Assembly: GCA_018672475.1 (NCBI GenBank)
Contig: JABHFS010000146.1
Span: 89,694 to 153,693 of the forward strand
DNA from: Gemmatimonadota bacterium
Lineage (GTDB): Bacteria > Latescibacterota > UBA2968 > UBA8231
DNA: 64,000 nucleotides
Direction: 5' to 3'
In this document: piece by piece, positions 8,992-16,704 of the stretch
Numbering within the stretch: position 1 is the stretch's first letter
Layout of the letters: every line of letters begins with the position of its first letter
Made by a program: the position numbers and the translations under genes
Notes under the pieces: generated by a model
Told to the model about the DNA's origin: nothing
The model's database searches: none
The model's input: only the letters and a program-made list of their open reading frames with translations

Positions 8992-11272
8992 AAAAATAGA
9001 GCATGTAGTGGTTTTAGGTGCGGGTGTAATGGGGGCTCAGATCGCCGCTTTGCTCGCGGGGGTGGGGCGGACTGTTCGGCTCCTCGATATGCCCTCAGCT
9101 AGCGGGGCGGCAGAGCGTGCGAGTTTGGGCTTGCAACATGCCTTAGCTGCAAGGCCCGATGCGTTTTATCTGCCCGAGATGGCTGAACGCGTTATAGTGG
9201 GCACATTCGACGATCTGGAGTGTATACGCGAAGCAGACTGGGTCATTGAAGCGGTGCTTGAAGAAGCCGGTGCGAAGAAGAATCTTTTGGCGCAGATCGA
9301 ACCGTATATCCACGACGGCCTGATGATCAGCAGCAATACATCAGGGTTGTCGATTGCCGAATTGGCCCGTGATCGCACATCGGCTTTTCGCCGTTGTTTT
9401 TTCGGCGTGCATTTTTTCAACCCTCCGCGCTATATGCACCTGGTAGAGCTAATACCTGGTGCAGATACCGAGCCCGAGTTGCTTGAAGTTATGCATGACT
9501 TTTTGGCGAATGAGTTGGGTAAGGGGGTAGTGCGCGGTCGGGATACACCGAATTTTATCGGCAATCGCATGTGGATTTTCGCCGCCTGCGATATGTTGCA
9601 ACGCATGCAGCGATTTGCCCTGACAGTGGCTGAAGTCGATGTACTTACTGGGCCGTTGATGGGGCGTCCTAAGAGCGGCACCTTGAGAGTCTGTGATATC
9701 GTAGGTTTGGATACCGTCGCGCATGTAGCACATACGAGTTATACGGGGCTTGAGCAGGACCCTTGGCGAGATGAATTTATCCTGCCAGCCTTCTATGGGC
9801 GGATGTTGCAGGAGGAATTGTTGGGAGCGAAGGTCAATGCCGGTTTTTACCGCAAGGGAGAAGTCGGTATAGAAGCTATTGATATAGATAGCTTGGTCTA
9901 CCAACCGATTCAACCGGTCGACCTCGGTCCTTTACAGGAGGTGCTGCGGGAACGTTCGCCCGCCCAGCGGTTGCAAATGCTTTGGCAGGATACAAGTCCG
10001 CAGGGGCATCACGCTCGCCAGCATTTGCTTGCAGTGCTGGCTTATGCGGCTGAAAACGCCGCGGAGATGGCGGGTGATATCGTCGCGGTCGACCAGGCAA
10101 TGCGCTGGGGATTTAATTGGGATTTAGGGCCCTTTGAGATATGGGACCTCATCGGTGTCGGTGAGATAGCCCAAGAGCTGGAAAAAGAGCAACAGGCTGT
10201 GCCAGATTTCGTCGGTAAAGTGCTCAGAAGTCGCAAGCCACAGTTTTACAGTGAAGTGGCAGGAGCCCGGACCTCCTTTTCGCCAGTCAGCTTTCAATTG
10301 GAACCTTGGCAACCATTGCTCGGGGACGAGGTAAAGCTTGATCCCGAACGCGCGTCCTGGTCAAATGATGGAGCCTACCTCGTTGAATTGCAAGAAGGGC
10401 TCGGCGCGTTAGTTTTTTCTGGTAAGATGAATGCCTTAGGGCCAGCAAGCCTCGAAGCGGTGCACCATGTTGTCGAATCTGCCCCCTATGCTGGTTTGGT
10501 ATTATGTGGCGCAGGGGGGGTGTTTTCCGCCGGTGCGGATTTAAAACATATGGCAGGCTTAGTTGATGCCGAGGATTGGTCGGCGCTGGAAGCCTTTGTC
10601 GTTTCTTTTCAAAGGGCTATTCAGGCATTGCGGCGCGCACCCTTTCCCGTAGTAGCTGCCGTTCAGGGGTTAGCTTTGGGGGGGGGATGCGAGTTTTCCC
10701 TGGCGGCGGACGCCCGGGTCGCTGCGGCGGAGTTGCGCATGGGGTTGGTTGAAACCAAGGTTGGATTGATACCAGGCAGTGGGGGGTGTATGGAAATGGC
10801 GAGGAGGGGGAGCGACGATATATTGTCGGCGTTTAATACGGTCTTTGCCGGTGGCTTCAGCAGCAATGCCTTCCAGGCTCGCGCATGGCGGATGCTCGAT
10901 GCTGAGGATGAGATCGTCCATGGGCAAGGCCAGCTTTTGCCTCGGGCGGTGTCTAAGTTGCAAGAATTACTCCTTAGTAACTATGGGCCTTCAGCGAGTC
11001 ATACGGTGCGCGTTGCTGGGGATGATGGGCTCGCGCTTTTACAGCAGGCCCTAGAAGAGCGCCTCAAGGCAGGCTTGATTGGTGAACACGACGCTGTGGT
11101 GGGGCGGGCCTTGGCACGGGTTATGGTTGGCGGCGTTGGAGCAGCCCGCGCGATGGAAGAACAGGCTATGCTCGATTTGGAACGCGAGGTTTTTATGGAA
11201 CTCTGTGCCACCGAGATGACTAGGGCGCGTATCGAGCATATGCTGAAAACGGGAAAACCGCTGAGAAACTGA
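8981..11272 (+). CDS. fadN: 3-hydroxyacyl-CoA dehydrogenase / enoyl-CoA hydratase fusion (FadN-like)
   Basis: Two-domain beta-oxidation enzyme of about 763 residues. The amino half is a 3-hydroxyacyl-CoA dehydrogenase with the NAD loop GAGVMGAQIA (residues 13-22), HFFNPPRYMHLVE and two helical C-terminal modules. The last ~280 residues are an enoyl-CoA hydratase/isomerase with the oxyanion segments GVFSAGADLKHM and ALGGGCEFSLAAD. The dehydrogenase-first order is that of Bacillus FadN, the reverse of E. coli FadB. The frame is open further upstream, but the ATG at 8981 inside the lipoprotein's end is the first sensible start and gives an 11-base overlap. No thiolase or acyl-CoA dehydrogenase is adjacent; the next gene is an AbfD-like flavoprotein. 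Confidence 0.9.
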   Translation: MTSRKIEHVVVLGAGVMGAQIAALLAGVGRTVRLLDMPSASGAAERASLGLQHALAARPDAFYLPEMAERVIVGTFDDLECIREADWVIEAVLEEAGAKKNLLAQIEPYIHDGLMISSNTSGLSIAELARDRTSAFRRCFFGVHFFNPPRYMHLVELIPGADTEPELLEVMHDFLANELGKGVVRGRDTPNFIGNRMWIFAACDMLQRMQRFALTVAEVDVLTGPLMGRPKSGTLRVCDIVGLDTVAHVAHTSYTGLEQDPWRDEFILPAFYGRMLQEELLGAKVNAGFYRKGEVGIEAIDIDSLVYQPIQPVDLGPLQEVLRERSPAQRLQMLWQDTSPQGHHARQHLLAVLAYAAENAAEMAGDIVAVDQAMRWGFNWDLGPFEIWDLIGVGEIAQELEKEQQAVPDFVGKVLRSRKPQFYSEVAGARTSFSPVSFQLEPWQPLLGDEVKLDPERASWSNDGAYLVELQEGLGALVFSGKMNALGPASLEAVHHVVESAPYAGLVLCGAGGVFSAGADLKHMAGLVDAEDWSALEAFVVSFQRAIQALRRAPFPVVAAVQGLALGGGCEFSLAADARVAAAELRMGLVETKVGLIPGSGGCMEMARRGSDDILSAFNTVFAGGFSSNAFQARAWRMLDAEDEIVHGQGQLLPRAVSKLQELLLSNYGPSASHTVRVAGDDGLALLQQALEERLKAGLIGEHDAVVGRALARVMVGGVGAARAMEEQAMLDLEREVFMELCATEMTRARIEHMLKTGKPLRN

Positions 11273-11283
11273 AAGGATGTTTT

Positions 11284-12726
11284 ATGGGATTGCGCAGCGC
11301 CAGTGAATTTAAAGAGGGATTGCGCGATGGGCGCGAAGTCTATTATCGCGGTGAGAAGGTGGATGATGTAACCACACACCACGATCTCGGCATTGGAGTC
11401 GAGCATGTCGCCTTGGATTTTGAACTGGCAGAAGATCAAGAGCACCGCGAACTTATGACCTGGATGGATTTGGGCGGGGGCGAGCGGGTAAGTCGTTACT
11501 TCAAGATTCCGACGGATACCTCCGATTTGCTCAATCGGCGTGAAATGATCGAACGATCGACGCGTCTTGGCGGCAGTGTGGTGTTATTGATCAAGGAGAT
11601 CGGCACTGACGCGCTATTCGCTCTAGATGTGGTTACAGGCCATCTGGACAAACATGCTGGAGGACAGTACAATCCGCGCGTAAAAGCGTTTCTCGAGCAA
11701 TGCAAGAAGAAGGATCTCAGTCTCGCGGTTGCCCAGACCGATGTCAAAGGCGACCGCAGCCTGTTGCCCTCGCAGCAGGACCACCCCGATTATTATGTCC
11801 GCATCGTCGAAGAGCGGGCTGATGGCATTGTCGTGCGGGGAGCCAAAGCACATACGACATGTGCTCCCTATGTAGATGAACTCATTGTCCTGCCGACGCG
11901 CGCGGTCAAAGAGGACGACTCGGCCTATGCCGTATCCTTCGCGGTGCCGGTAAATGCCCCCGGGCTCAAGCTCATCGCCAGTCCATTTGGTTCACCTCCG
12001 GTCAGTGAGTTCCATCACCCGGTCAGTTCCTCACACCGGATGATTGATACGCTGACTATTTTCGACGATGTCTTCATCCCGAACGAGCGCGTGTTCCTTA
12101 AAGGGGAGTGGCAGTACGCGGGACCGTTGGCTAATACTTTTGTCGAATTTCACCGTTTTACCGCGGCTTCCTATAAACCGCCGTTGTGCGATCTTTTTAT
12201 CGGTGCCGCGGCGCTGCTGGCCGAATACAATGGCATCGCCAAAGCCAGCCATGTGCGCGAAAAGATCACCAAGCTCATTACCTATACCGAAACGGTGCGC
12301 GGGTTGACGTTGGCTGCTGCGCACGATTGCCGTATTAATGATAATGGCACGGCGGTGCCCAATATTATCCTCACGAACCTGGCGAAATTCCATTTTGCCA
12401 ACAACTACCACCAGGCCGTCTCCTGGGTCCAGGATATCGCCGGCGGATTGGTGGTCACCGGACCTTCGGAAGAGGATATGGCGAATCCTGCGACCAAGGG
12501 CTATATCGAAAAATATCTCGGCGGTGGCGGCGGAGTATCCGCTGAGGACCGGCTCAAGGCGATCAACTTGGTGCGAGATCTAACGGCTTCGACCTTCGGG
12601 GGCTACAACGAGTTGTTGGCCATCCACGCCGAGGGTTCGTTAGAGACCCAGAAGATCACCATCTTACGGGACTACGATGTCGACCGCTGTCTCAAGCTGG
12701 CCAAGGAGGCTATCGGAGTCGAATAG
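11284..12726 (+). CDS. AbfD/HpaB-family flavoprotein lacking Fe-S ligands
   Basis: Clear relative of 4-hydroxybutyryl-CoA dehydratase (AbfD) and the 4-hydroxyphenylacetate 3-monooxygenase (HpaB) family, 480 residues, FAD-binding acyl-CoA-dehydrogenase-like fold. Blocks typical of AbfD are present: DVKGDRS, DGIVVRGAKAHTT, AYAVSFAVP, DVFIPNERVFL, DIAGGLVVTGPSE. The [4Fe-4S] cluster of AbfD uses two Cys near residue 100, a His and a Cys seven residues later. Here the first cysteine is Cys140, and the motif His290 is followed at +7 by Tyr, so the cluster cannot form in the known way. It may be a monooxygenase or a cluster-free isomerase. It starts 11 bases after the FadN-like gene with AAAGGATG as ribosome site, suggesting joint acyl-CoA metabolism. 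Confidence 0.85.
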   Translation: MGLRSASEFKEGLRDGREVYYRGEKVDDVTTHHDLGIGVEHVALDFELAEDQEHRELMTWMDLGGGERVSRYFKIPTDTSDLLNRREMIERSTRLGGSVVLLIKEIGTDALFALDVVTGHLDKHAGGQYNPRVKAFLEQCKKKDLSLAVAQTDVKGDRSLLPSQQDHPDYYVRIVEERADGIVVRGAKAHTTCAPYVDELIVLPTRAVKEDDSAYAVSFAVPVNAPGLKLIASPFGSPPVSEFHHPVSSSHRMIDTLTIFDDVFIPNERVFLKGEWQYAGPLANTFVEFHRFTAASYKPPLCDLFIGAAALLAEYNGIAKASHVREKITKLITYTETVRGLTLAAAHDCRINDNGTAVPNIILTNLAKFHFANNYHQAVSWVQDIAGGLVVTGPSEEDMANPATKGYIEKYLGGGGGVSAEDRLKAINLVRDLTASTFGGYNELLAIHAEGSLETQKITILRDYDVDRCLKLAKEAIGVE

Positions 12727-12781
12727 ATCGATCTTAAGTTTGAGCTTCATGTAACTATCCGCTCGTGAATGAATGGTAGCC

Positions 12782-14404
12782 ATGGTTGATCTACAAAAGA
12801 GCCTTGCGTTAATCGCCGCGCGCCTCAATGAGGAGGCGCGCAAGGCCATGTTTGACCTGTTGTCTGGTGAGTTGCGCGGGCGGGTTGAAGATTTAGCTCG
12901 GCATGCTGATCCGATGGGCGAGGAGTTGGCGCTGTATCAACAGCGATTGGTGGTGGGCTTTGAACCTCCCGTTCAAGTTGAGGACAAAAATGTGGTGGGT
13001 GAAACGGTTGAAGACGCCAGTCTAGCCGGCTTCATTGCTGAAGATGCAAGGGATGAGTCCGATCCCCTAGCTGACCTCCCCAAACCGAATGCGATATCTC
13101 CTAACGATGCTGGTCTCGTTGCCGTATTGGGGATGCTTTGTGCGGCCGGCCCCAAGCATGTCGCAGCCGACCTCCTAGTTCACCTGCCTCTCCATTTGCA
13201 GGGACCGCTTATTGTAAAAATGCTCAAGACCTCCCCATTAAGTGCGACCTCTGCTCTGGATGCGGAACTACGGGAAGTGGTTGAGGTCCTGAGGGAGGCG
13301 ATGCCCAATCGTGAAGAGTGGGGCATTGAACCCGTCTGCCAAATGCTGCGTTCGCTCGATTCTACACGTCAGGTCCGTCGTTTATTGACTACGGCCGATG
13401 AGACCGATCACGAGTCGGTGGTCGTCCTGCAAAACCACTTATTCAACTTTGAAGATCTATTACGCCTATCCAGGCGAGACCAACAAGCGCTTTTGGTACA
13501 AGTTGACAATCAAATGTTGGGGCAGGCTTTGCTGAGGACTGAAGAGAGGGTGCATCGGGGGTTGCTCGCCAATGTCTCGGTCCGCCGGCAAAGCCTGATC
13601 GGGGAGGAGGAAGAGCGGTGGGCGGAATCGACGAGCCAGGAAGTAGAGATTGCACAGCAGGGCATGCTGGCCCTGGCGCGCCATCTGTATGAACAAAGTA
13701 AGATTACGACGTATTTGGGTTCGGTGAGTCGTAAGGGCTTGAAAGAATTTCAATTCGAAGAGGATATAGAAGACAAAGAGGCGGAGGGAGAAGGGGGGGA
13801 AGTAGAGGCGGAGGAACATATAAATATCAGGAGATTATTGATCGGTGGGCTCGTATTGCTGGTGGCGAGTCTTGTGGTTTGGGGAGTGGTGAGTTGGGTG
13901 GCTATGGGCGGCGGCCAAAATACTGGGGCGGGTAAACGAGTCGCAAGCCGGGCGGGCATAATAGCAAGGCCAACAAAGGGTGTTGGTGTTGTTGGGGATG
14001 TTTCTCTGGGCAAAGATTTTTCAGGAAGGGCCGGAAAGAGCGTGCCGACGCAGGCAGTGGTCGAAGTAGCTGGATTGGCACGAGTTAAGGCGTTGCAAGC
14101 GACGGAACTGGAAGAGCGCGAAGAAGATGAGGGCGGTCTCACAATGCGCGTGGGAAAGATGCGGACGATGGTGCTCGACGAAGATTTTGTAATGCGCACC
14201 CCTATAGTGCTGATTAAAGGGGTGTTGCGGGGGACGGTATTTGATACCCGTGTTGTGCTTGATGCTGGCACGACGGTTGAGGTAGTGCGCGGGGCGGTGG
14301 AGGTTCAATCGCTATTGCACGATGGAAAAATGTGGCGAATCGATCGGGGTAGTCTTGGAGTCTTCGATACTCAGGGTAATGGCCGTATAGAAAAAATAAA
14401 ATAA
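12782..14404 (+). CDS. FliG-like / transmembrane / FecR-like fusion protein
   Basis: A protein of about 540 residues with an unusual layout. Residues about 180-315 look like the middle and C-terminal parts of the flagellar switch protein FliG: LFNFEDLLRLSRRDQQALL, then LGQALLRTEE, ANVSVRR and EIAQQGMLALARHLYEQSKI align in order with FliG's FxFEDL, ALALKGA, NMSxRA and EEAQQxIxxxxRxLEExGxI. A helical, acidic amino region precedes this. One strong membrane segment follows (about 354-376). The carboxyl domain (about 470-535) resembles FecR: GVLRGTVFDTRVV, TTVEVVRGAVEV. No flagellar gene is in the window. An ATG at 12773 is also possible. Function is unknown; a membrane-bound scaffold or signalling protein is inference. 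Confidence 0.7.
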   Translation: MVDLQKSLALIAARLNEEARKAMFDLLSGELRGRVEDLARHADPMGEELALYQQRLVVGFEPPVQVEDKNVVGETVEDASLAGFIAEDARDESDPLADLPKPNAISPNDAGLVAVLGMLCAAGPKHVAADLLVHLPLHLQGPLIVKMLKTSPLSATSALDAELREVVEVLREAMPNREEWGIEPVCQMLRSLDSTRQVRRLLTTADETDHESVVVLQNHLFNFEDLLRLSRRDQQALLVQVDNQMLGQALLRTEERVHRGLLANVSVRRQSLIGEEEERWAESTSQEVEIAQQGMLALARHLYEQSKITTYLGSVSRKGLKEFQFEEDIEDKEAEGEGGEVEAEEHINIRRLLIGGLVLLVASLVVWGVVSWVAMGGGQNTGAGKRVASRAGIIARPTKGVGVVGDVSLGKDFSGRAGKSVPTQAVVEVAGLARVKALQATELEEREEDEGGLTMRVGKMRTMVLDEDFVMRTPIVLIKGVLRGTVFDTRVVLDAGTTVEVVRGAVEVQSLLHDGKMWRIDRGSLGVFDTQGNGRIEKIK

Positions 14405-14534
14405 GAAAGGATCTAAGCTCTTGCGAAAAAAATTAGTTGAAATATATTAAGCTATAGCTAGATACTAACTTAATCACGATACAGCCCACCTCCCTGGGCT
14501 TGACTTGTGTTCGGATGCAACCCCCTCCCCCCGC

Positions 14535-14557
14535 ATTCGAAAACTCCCTGTTCGAAT
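14535..14557. promoter_or_regulatory. Inverted repeat upstream of sigma factor gene
   Basis: Perfect 7-base dyad ATTCGAA-N9-TTCGAAT, 83 bases before the sigma-factor start codon, followed by the AT-rich segment TAATTTAATATTCAGG and TACTAT. The half-site spacing fits a dimeric regulator overlapping a promoter. No regulator is assigned. Confidence 0.4.
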
Positions 14558-14639
14558 AATTTAATATTCAGGTACTATCATAGCTTAATGTAGCCAAGCG
14601 TCCCCGCACTGGCTCATGAGCAACAGGAGGGGCACAGTT

Positions 14640-15485
14640 ATGACTACCTTGCAGACCGATTCTCTCGTAGACCAGTACTTCCATGAGATCGAAAACTCTG
14701 TTGGGCTATCGTCAGAAGCAGAAGTAGCCATTGCCAAACAAATAAAAGAGGGGGACGAGGACGCATTATCCGATCTAGTCAAAGCGAACCTTCGCTTTGT
14801 CGTCAGCGTAGCAAAGCAGTATCAGAATCTGGGTTTGCCGCTTTCGGATTTGATCAATGAAGGTAATCTCGGGTTGATCGTCGCGGCGAAGCGTTTTGAC
14901 GGCACCAAGGGGTTCAAGTTCATTTCCTATGCCGTGTGGTGGATTCGTCAATCGATCTTGCAGGCTTTGGCCGAGCAGTCGCGCATAGTTCGGTTGCCGC
15001 TAAACCGCATCGGCGAATTGACCCGGGTCAACAAAGTCTCCAATAAGCTCGAGCAAAGGCTTGGCCGCCCGCCGGAGGCGGAAGAGATCGCCGAAGAGCT
15101 TGAGGTCGAGCCCAGTGATATGGATCTGTTGTTGCGTTTGGCGCAGAGACCGGTATCGTTGGAGACCCCCTGCGACGATTCGGAGCCAGATCGCTGTTAT
15201 GGCGATCTTATTCCCGACGACAGCCTGCCCTCGAGCGATGAGATTCTTTCGAGTGACGAACTCAAGGCCGAGATTGGCAGTGCGATGCATGCGCTGACCG
15301 AGGGCGAAGGGCGGGTGTTAAAGATGTATTATGGCTTAGGTGGCCATGAGCCGATGACCTTGGAGGAGATTGGGGCCTATGTCGGCCGGACCCGAGAGCG
15401 GGTACGGCAGATCAAGGAAAAAGCCCTACAGAAATTGCGCCATCCGGCGCGCAGCGACTCCCTCAAGGAATACTACGCCGATTGA
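14640..15485 (+). CDS. RNA polymerase sigma-70 family factor (RpoD/SigA-like)
   Basis: Sigma factor of about 281 residues. Region 1.2/2 (DSLVDQYFHEIE, ANLRFVVSVAKQY, DLINEGNLGLI, GFKFISYAVWWIRQSI), region 3 (LNRIGELTRVNKV) and the region 4.2 helix-turn-helix (MTLEEIGAYVGRTRERVRQIKEKAL) are all present. There is no long acidic region 1.1, so this is a short primary-like or group 2 sigma. Recognition residues are of the housekeeping type, so it should read -35/-10 promoters such as those found next to the tRNA here. The start is set by an AGGAGGGG ribosome site 8 bases before ATG 14640. An inverted repeat upstream may control it. Whether it is the housekeeping sigma of the cell cannot be told from the window. 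Confidence 0.92.
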   Translation: MTTLQTDSLVDQYFHEIENSVGLSSEAEVAIAKQIKEGDEDALSDLVKANLRFVVSVAKQYQNLGLPLSDLINEGNLGLIVAAKRFDGTKGFKFISYAVWWIRQSILQALAEQSRIVRLPLNRIGELTRVNKVSNKLEQRLGRPPEAEEIAEELEVEPSDMDLLLRLAQRPVSLETPCDDSEPDRCYGDLIPDDSLPSSDEILSSDELKAEIGSAMHALTEGEGRVLKMYYGLGGHEPMTLEEIGAYVGRTRERVRQIKEKALQKLRHPARSDSLKEYYAD

Positions 15486-15495
15486 AGTCGATGGC

Positions 15496-15524
15496 TTGAC
15501 AGATATTGGTGGCCAGACTATTTT
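15496..15524 (+). promoter_or_regulatory. Promoter of tRNA-Asn
   Basis: TTGACA, a 17-base spacer and TATTTT; the -10 ends 33 bases before the tRNA 5' end. Near-consensus sigma-70 promoter immediately after the sigma-factor stop codon. Confidence 0.6.
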
Positions 15525-15557
15525 TTTTAGGTCCTTTACAGCTGATTTATATTTTGT

Positions 15558-15633
15558 TCCGGAGTAGCTCAGTTGGCAGAGCGGGTGACTGTTAATCACT
15601 TGGTCGTAGGTTCGAGTCCTACCTCCGGAGCCA
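15558..15633 (+). tRNA. tRNA-Asn (GTT)
   Basis: Complete cloverleaf. Acceptor arms TCCGGAG / CTCCGGA, D arm GCTC / GAGC, anticodon arm GGTGA / TCACT with loop CTGTTAA (anticodon GTT at 15591-15593), T arm with TTCGAGT loop, discriminator G and an encoded CCA at 15631-15633. Only RNA gene recognised in the window apart from the riboswitch. Confidence 0.97.
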
Positions 15634-15645
15634 TTTTCATTAAGG

Positions 15646-15682
15646 CGCAACTCTCTTTGATTCATGGGGGTTGCGTTTTTTT
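15646..15682 (+). terminator. Intrinsic terminator after tRNA-Asn
   Basis: Arms CGCAAC / GTTGCG, 18-base loop, followed by seven T. It lies 13 bases past the CCA end. Confidence 0.7.
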
Positions 15683-15707
15683 GTTCTGTATCGACGGCCT
15701 GTCGTTG

Positions 15708-15878
15708 TATCGATACTTGATGTAATGCCGATCGAGCGGCTTGGATCTGGACGAGGATGTCTACGCAATAGCGATCTTCATCGATCATATTAGAAACCCC
15801 TTGGACCGGACCAATTACGCGATTCATGCGTTTGCGTAATTCTGATTTATGGGGCTGTTCGACGCGGAGGTCGGTATC
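15708..15878 (-). pseudogene. CsoR/RcnR-family metal-sensing repressor, truncated remnant
   Basis: Reads on the minus strand, in one frame, as PHKSELRKRMNRV, GPVQGV and MIDEDRYCVDIL followed by QIQAARSAL, the characteristic first two helices of the CsoR/FrmR/RcnR family of copper or nickel-sensing repressors. The conserved Cys of DRYC is kept. After about residue 57 the similarity stops and the frame runs on through the terminator and antisense to tRNA-Asn. The second and third helices, including the HxxxC metal ligands, are therefore missing. No ATG, GTG or TTG precedes the N-terminal homology before an in-frame stop; the only ATG (15827) is internal. It stands divergent to the metal-efflux genes that such a repressor would normally control. 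Confidence 0.75.
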
Positions 15879-15950
15879 TGCTTTTTTTAGGATTTATAAA
15901 ATATCAGGCTTGTTAGAAAATGAAAATGAGTAGGGGACCGATTGGCGATA

Positions 15951-15979
15951 TTGACAATCATAGCCAGGGCGGGTATACT
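15951..15979 (+). promoter_or_regulatory. Consensus-like promoter of the metal-efflux locus
   Basis: TTGACA, 17 bases, TATACT, about 80 bases before the Cys-rich exported protein. The spacer holds AGCCAGGGCGGG, a G/C-rich stretch of the kind bound by CsoR-type repressors; this last point is inference. Confidence 0.65.
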
Positions 15980-16057
15980 GTCGGATAAGTGAGTTGAAGT
16001 TTTATAGAACGACCATCGCTTCGCAGCACCGCCATTCAATATACTGACTTTCTTATT

Positions 16058-16474
16058 ATGAAACACAAAATGCAGCTCCTCTTCTCCCCCCTTTTTCTGC
16101 TAACGCTTCTTTTGCAGACGAGCGGTTGGGCAGGGATGTGTTCCTTATGTGAGGCGGGAGAGATGGCGCACGAAGCCATGCCGAAAATGGAATCGTGCCA
16201 TGGCGAATCAACCGCTGCGGATGTGCAAGAGGCGACATTCAAGCTTGCGGGCTGTGATTGCTGTGCAGTTTTACAGTGTGCAGAGGTCATTAGCTATCCG
16301 CAAGAACTAGTGGATGTAGCAGAGCCTACCGCACAACGGGCGCAGGCAGTTTTTGCACATGTTAAGAGTATCTTCAATAACCAGGTCTTCTCTACAGCAG
16401 CACCGCCTGGCAAGTATAAAGAGAAACGCACTTCAACGGCTCTCTTTATCCTACATCGTTCGCTGTTGATTTAA
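16058..16474 (+). CDS. Small Cys/His-rich exported protein of metal-resistance locus
   Basis: A protein of 138 residues with a signal peptide (hydrophobic core LLFSPLFLLTLLLQ, cleavage probably after SGWAG). It has clustered Cys and His in the mature part (MCSLCEAG, MESCHGE, GCDCCAVLQC), as expected for a periplasmic metal-binding or metal-tolerance protein. I do not recognise the family by name. It is the first gene after a consensus promoter and precedes a TolC-type outer-membrane channel and the remains of a Cus/Czc pump, so a role in copper or related metal handling is inferred from context. The gene appears intact although the pump downstream is not. Confidence 0.65.
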   Translation: MKHKMQLLFSPLFLLTLLLQTSGWAGMCSLCEAGEMAHEAMPKMESCHGESTAADVQEATFKLAGCDCCAVLQCAEVISYPQELVDVAEPTAQRAQAVFAHVKSIFNNQVFSTAAPPGKYKEKRTSTALFILHRSLLI

Positions 16475-16509
16475 TCCCTCTCAGTATTTCCTGTCCCATG
16501 GTCGAGTGT

Positions 16510-16541
16510 GGTCTTAGTTGCACAAAGATCAAACTGAGACC
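16510..16541. repeat. Inverted repeat between exported protein and channel gene
   Basis: Ten-base arms GGTCTTAGTT / AACTGAGACC (one G-T pair) around a 12-base loop. No T-tract follows, so it is not a standard terminator; it may be an mRNA structure or an operator. Confidence 0.4.
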
Positions 16542-16704
16542 ATAGTGGACAACTGTACTCTCTTCTAAAAACATAGCTCTACTAAGAAGCGCGGAAGGTG
16601 TATCCAGGATGATCTGGAGTCCCCTAGCTGTAGTCCTGCGCTCTTCGGTGGAAAAGTCTATCCCATCCCATCGTTATGATGTGAAAGATAAAGAGGAATG
16701 CTTT

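Noticed and set aside
11284..12726. Canonical 4-hydroxybutyryl-CoA dehydratase
   Set aside because: The Cys ligands of the [4Fe-4S] cluster are absent.
12782..14404. Flagellar switch gene fliG
   Set aside because: The FliG-like part is embedded in a membrane protein with a FecR-like end, and no flagellar gene is nearby.
14484..14501. AGCCCA-CCTCCC-TGGGCT hairpin as terminator of the FliG-like gene
   Set aside because: Short stem with no T-tract after it; not convincing enough to annotate.
15426..15827. 133-codon minus-strand frame as an intact CsoR-family gene
   Set aside because: Only the first ~40 codons match CsoR; the rest is antisense to the tRNA and its terminator, so it is called a remnant.
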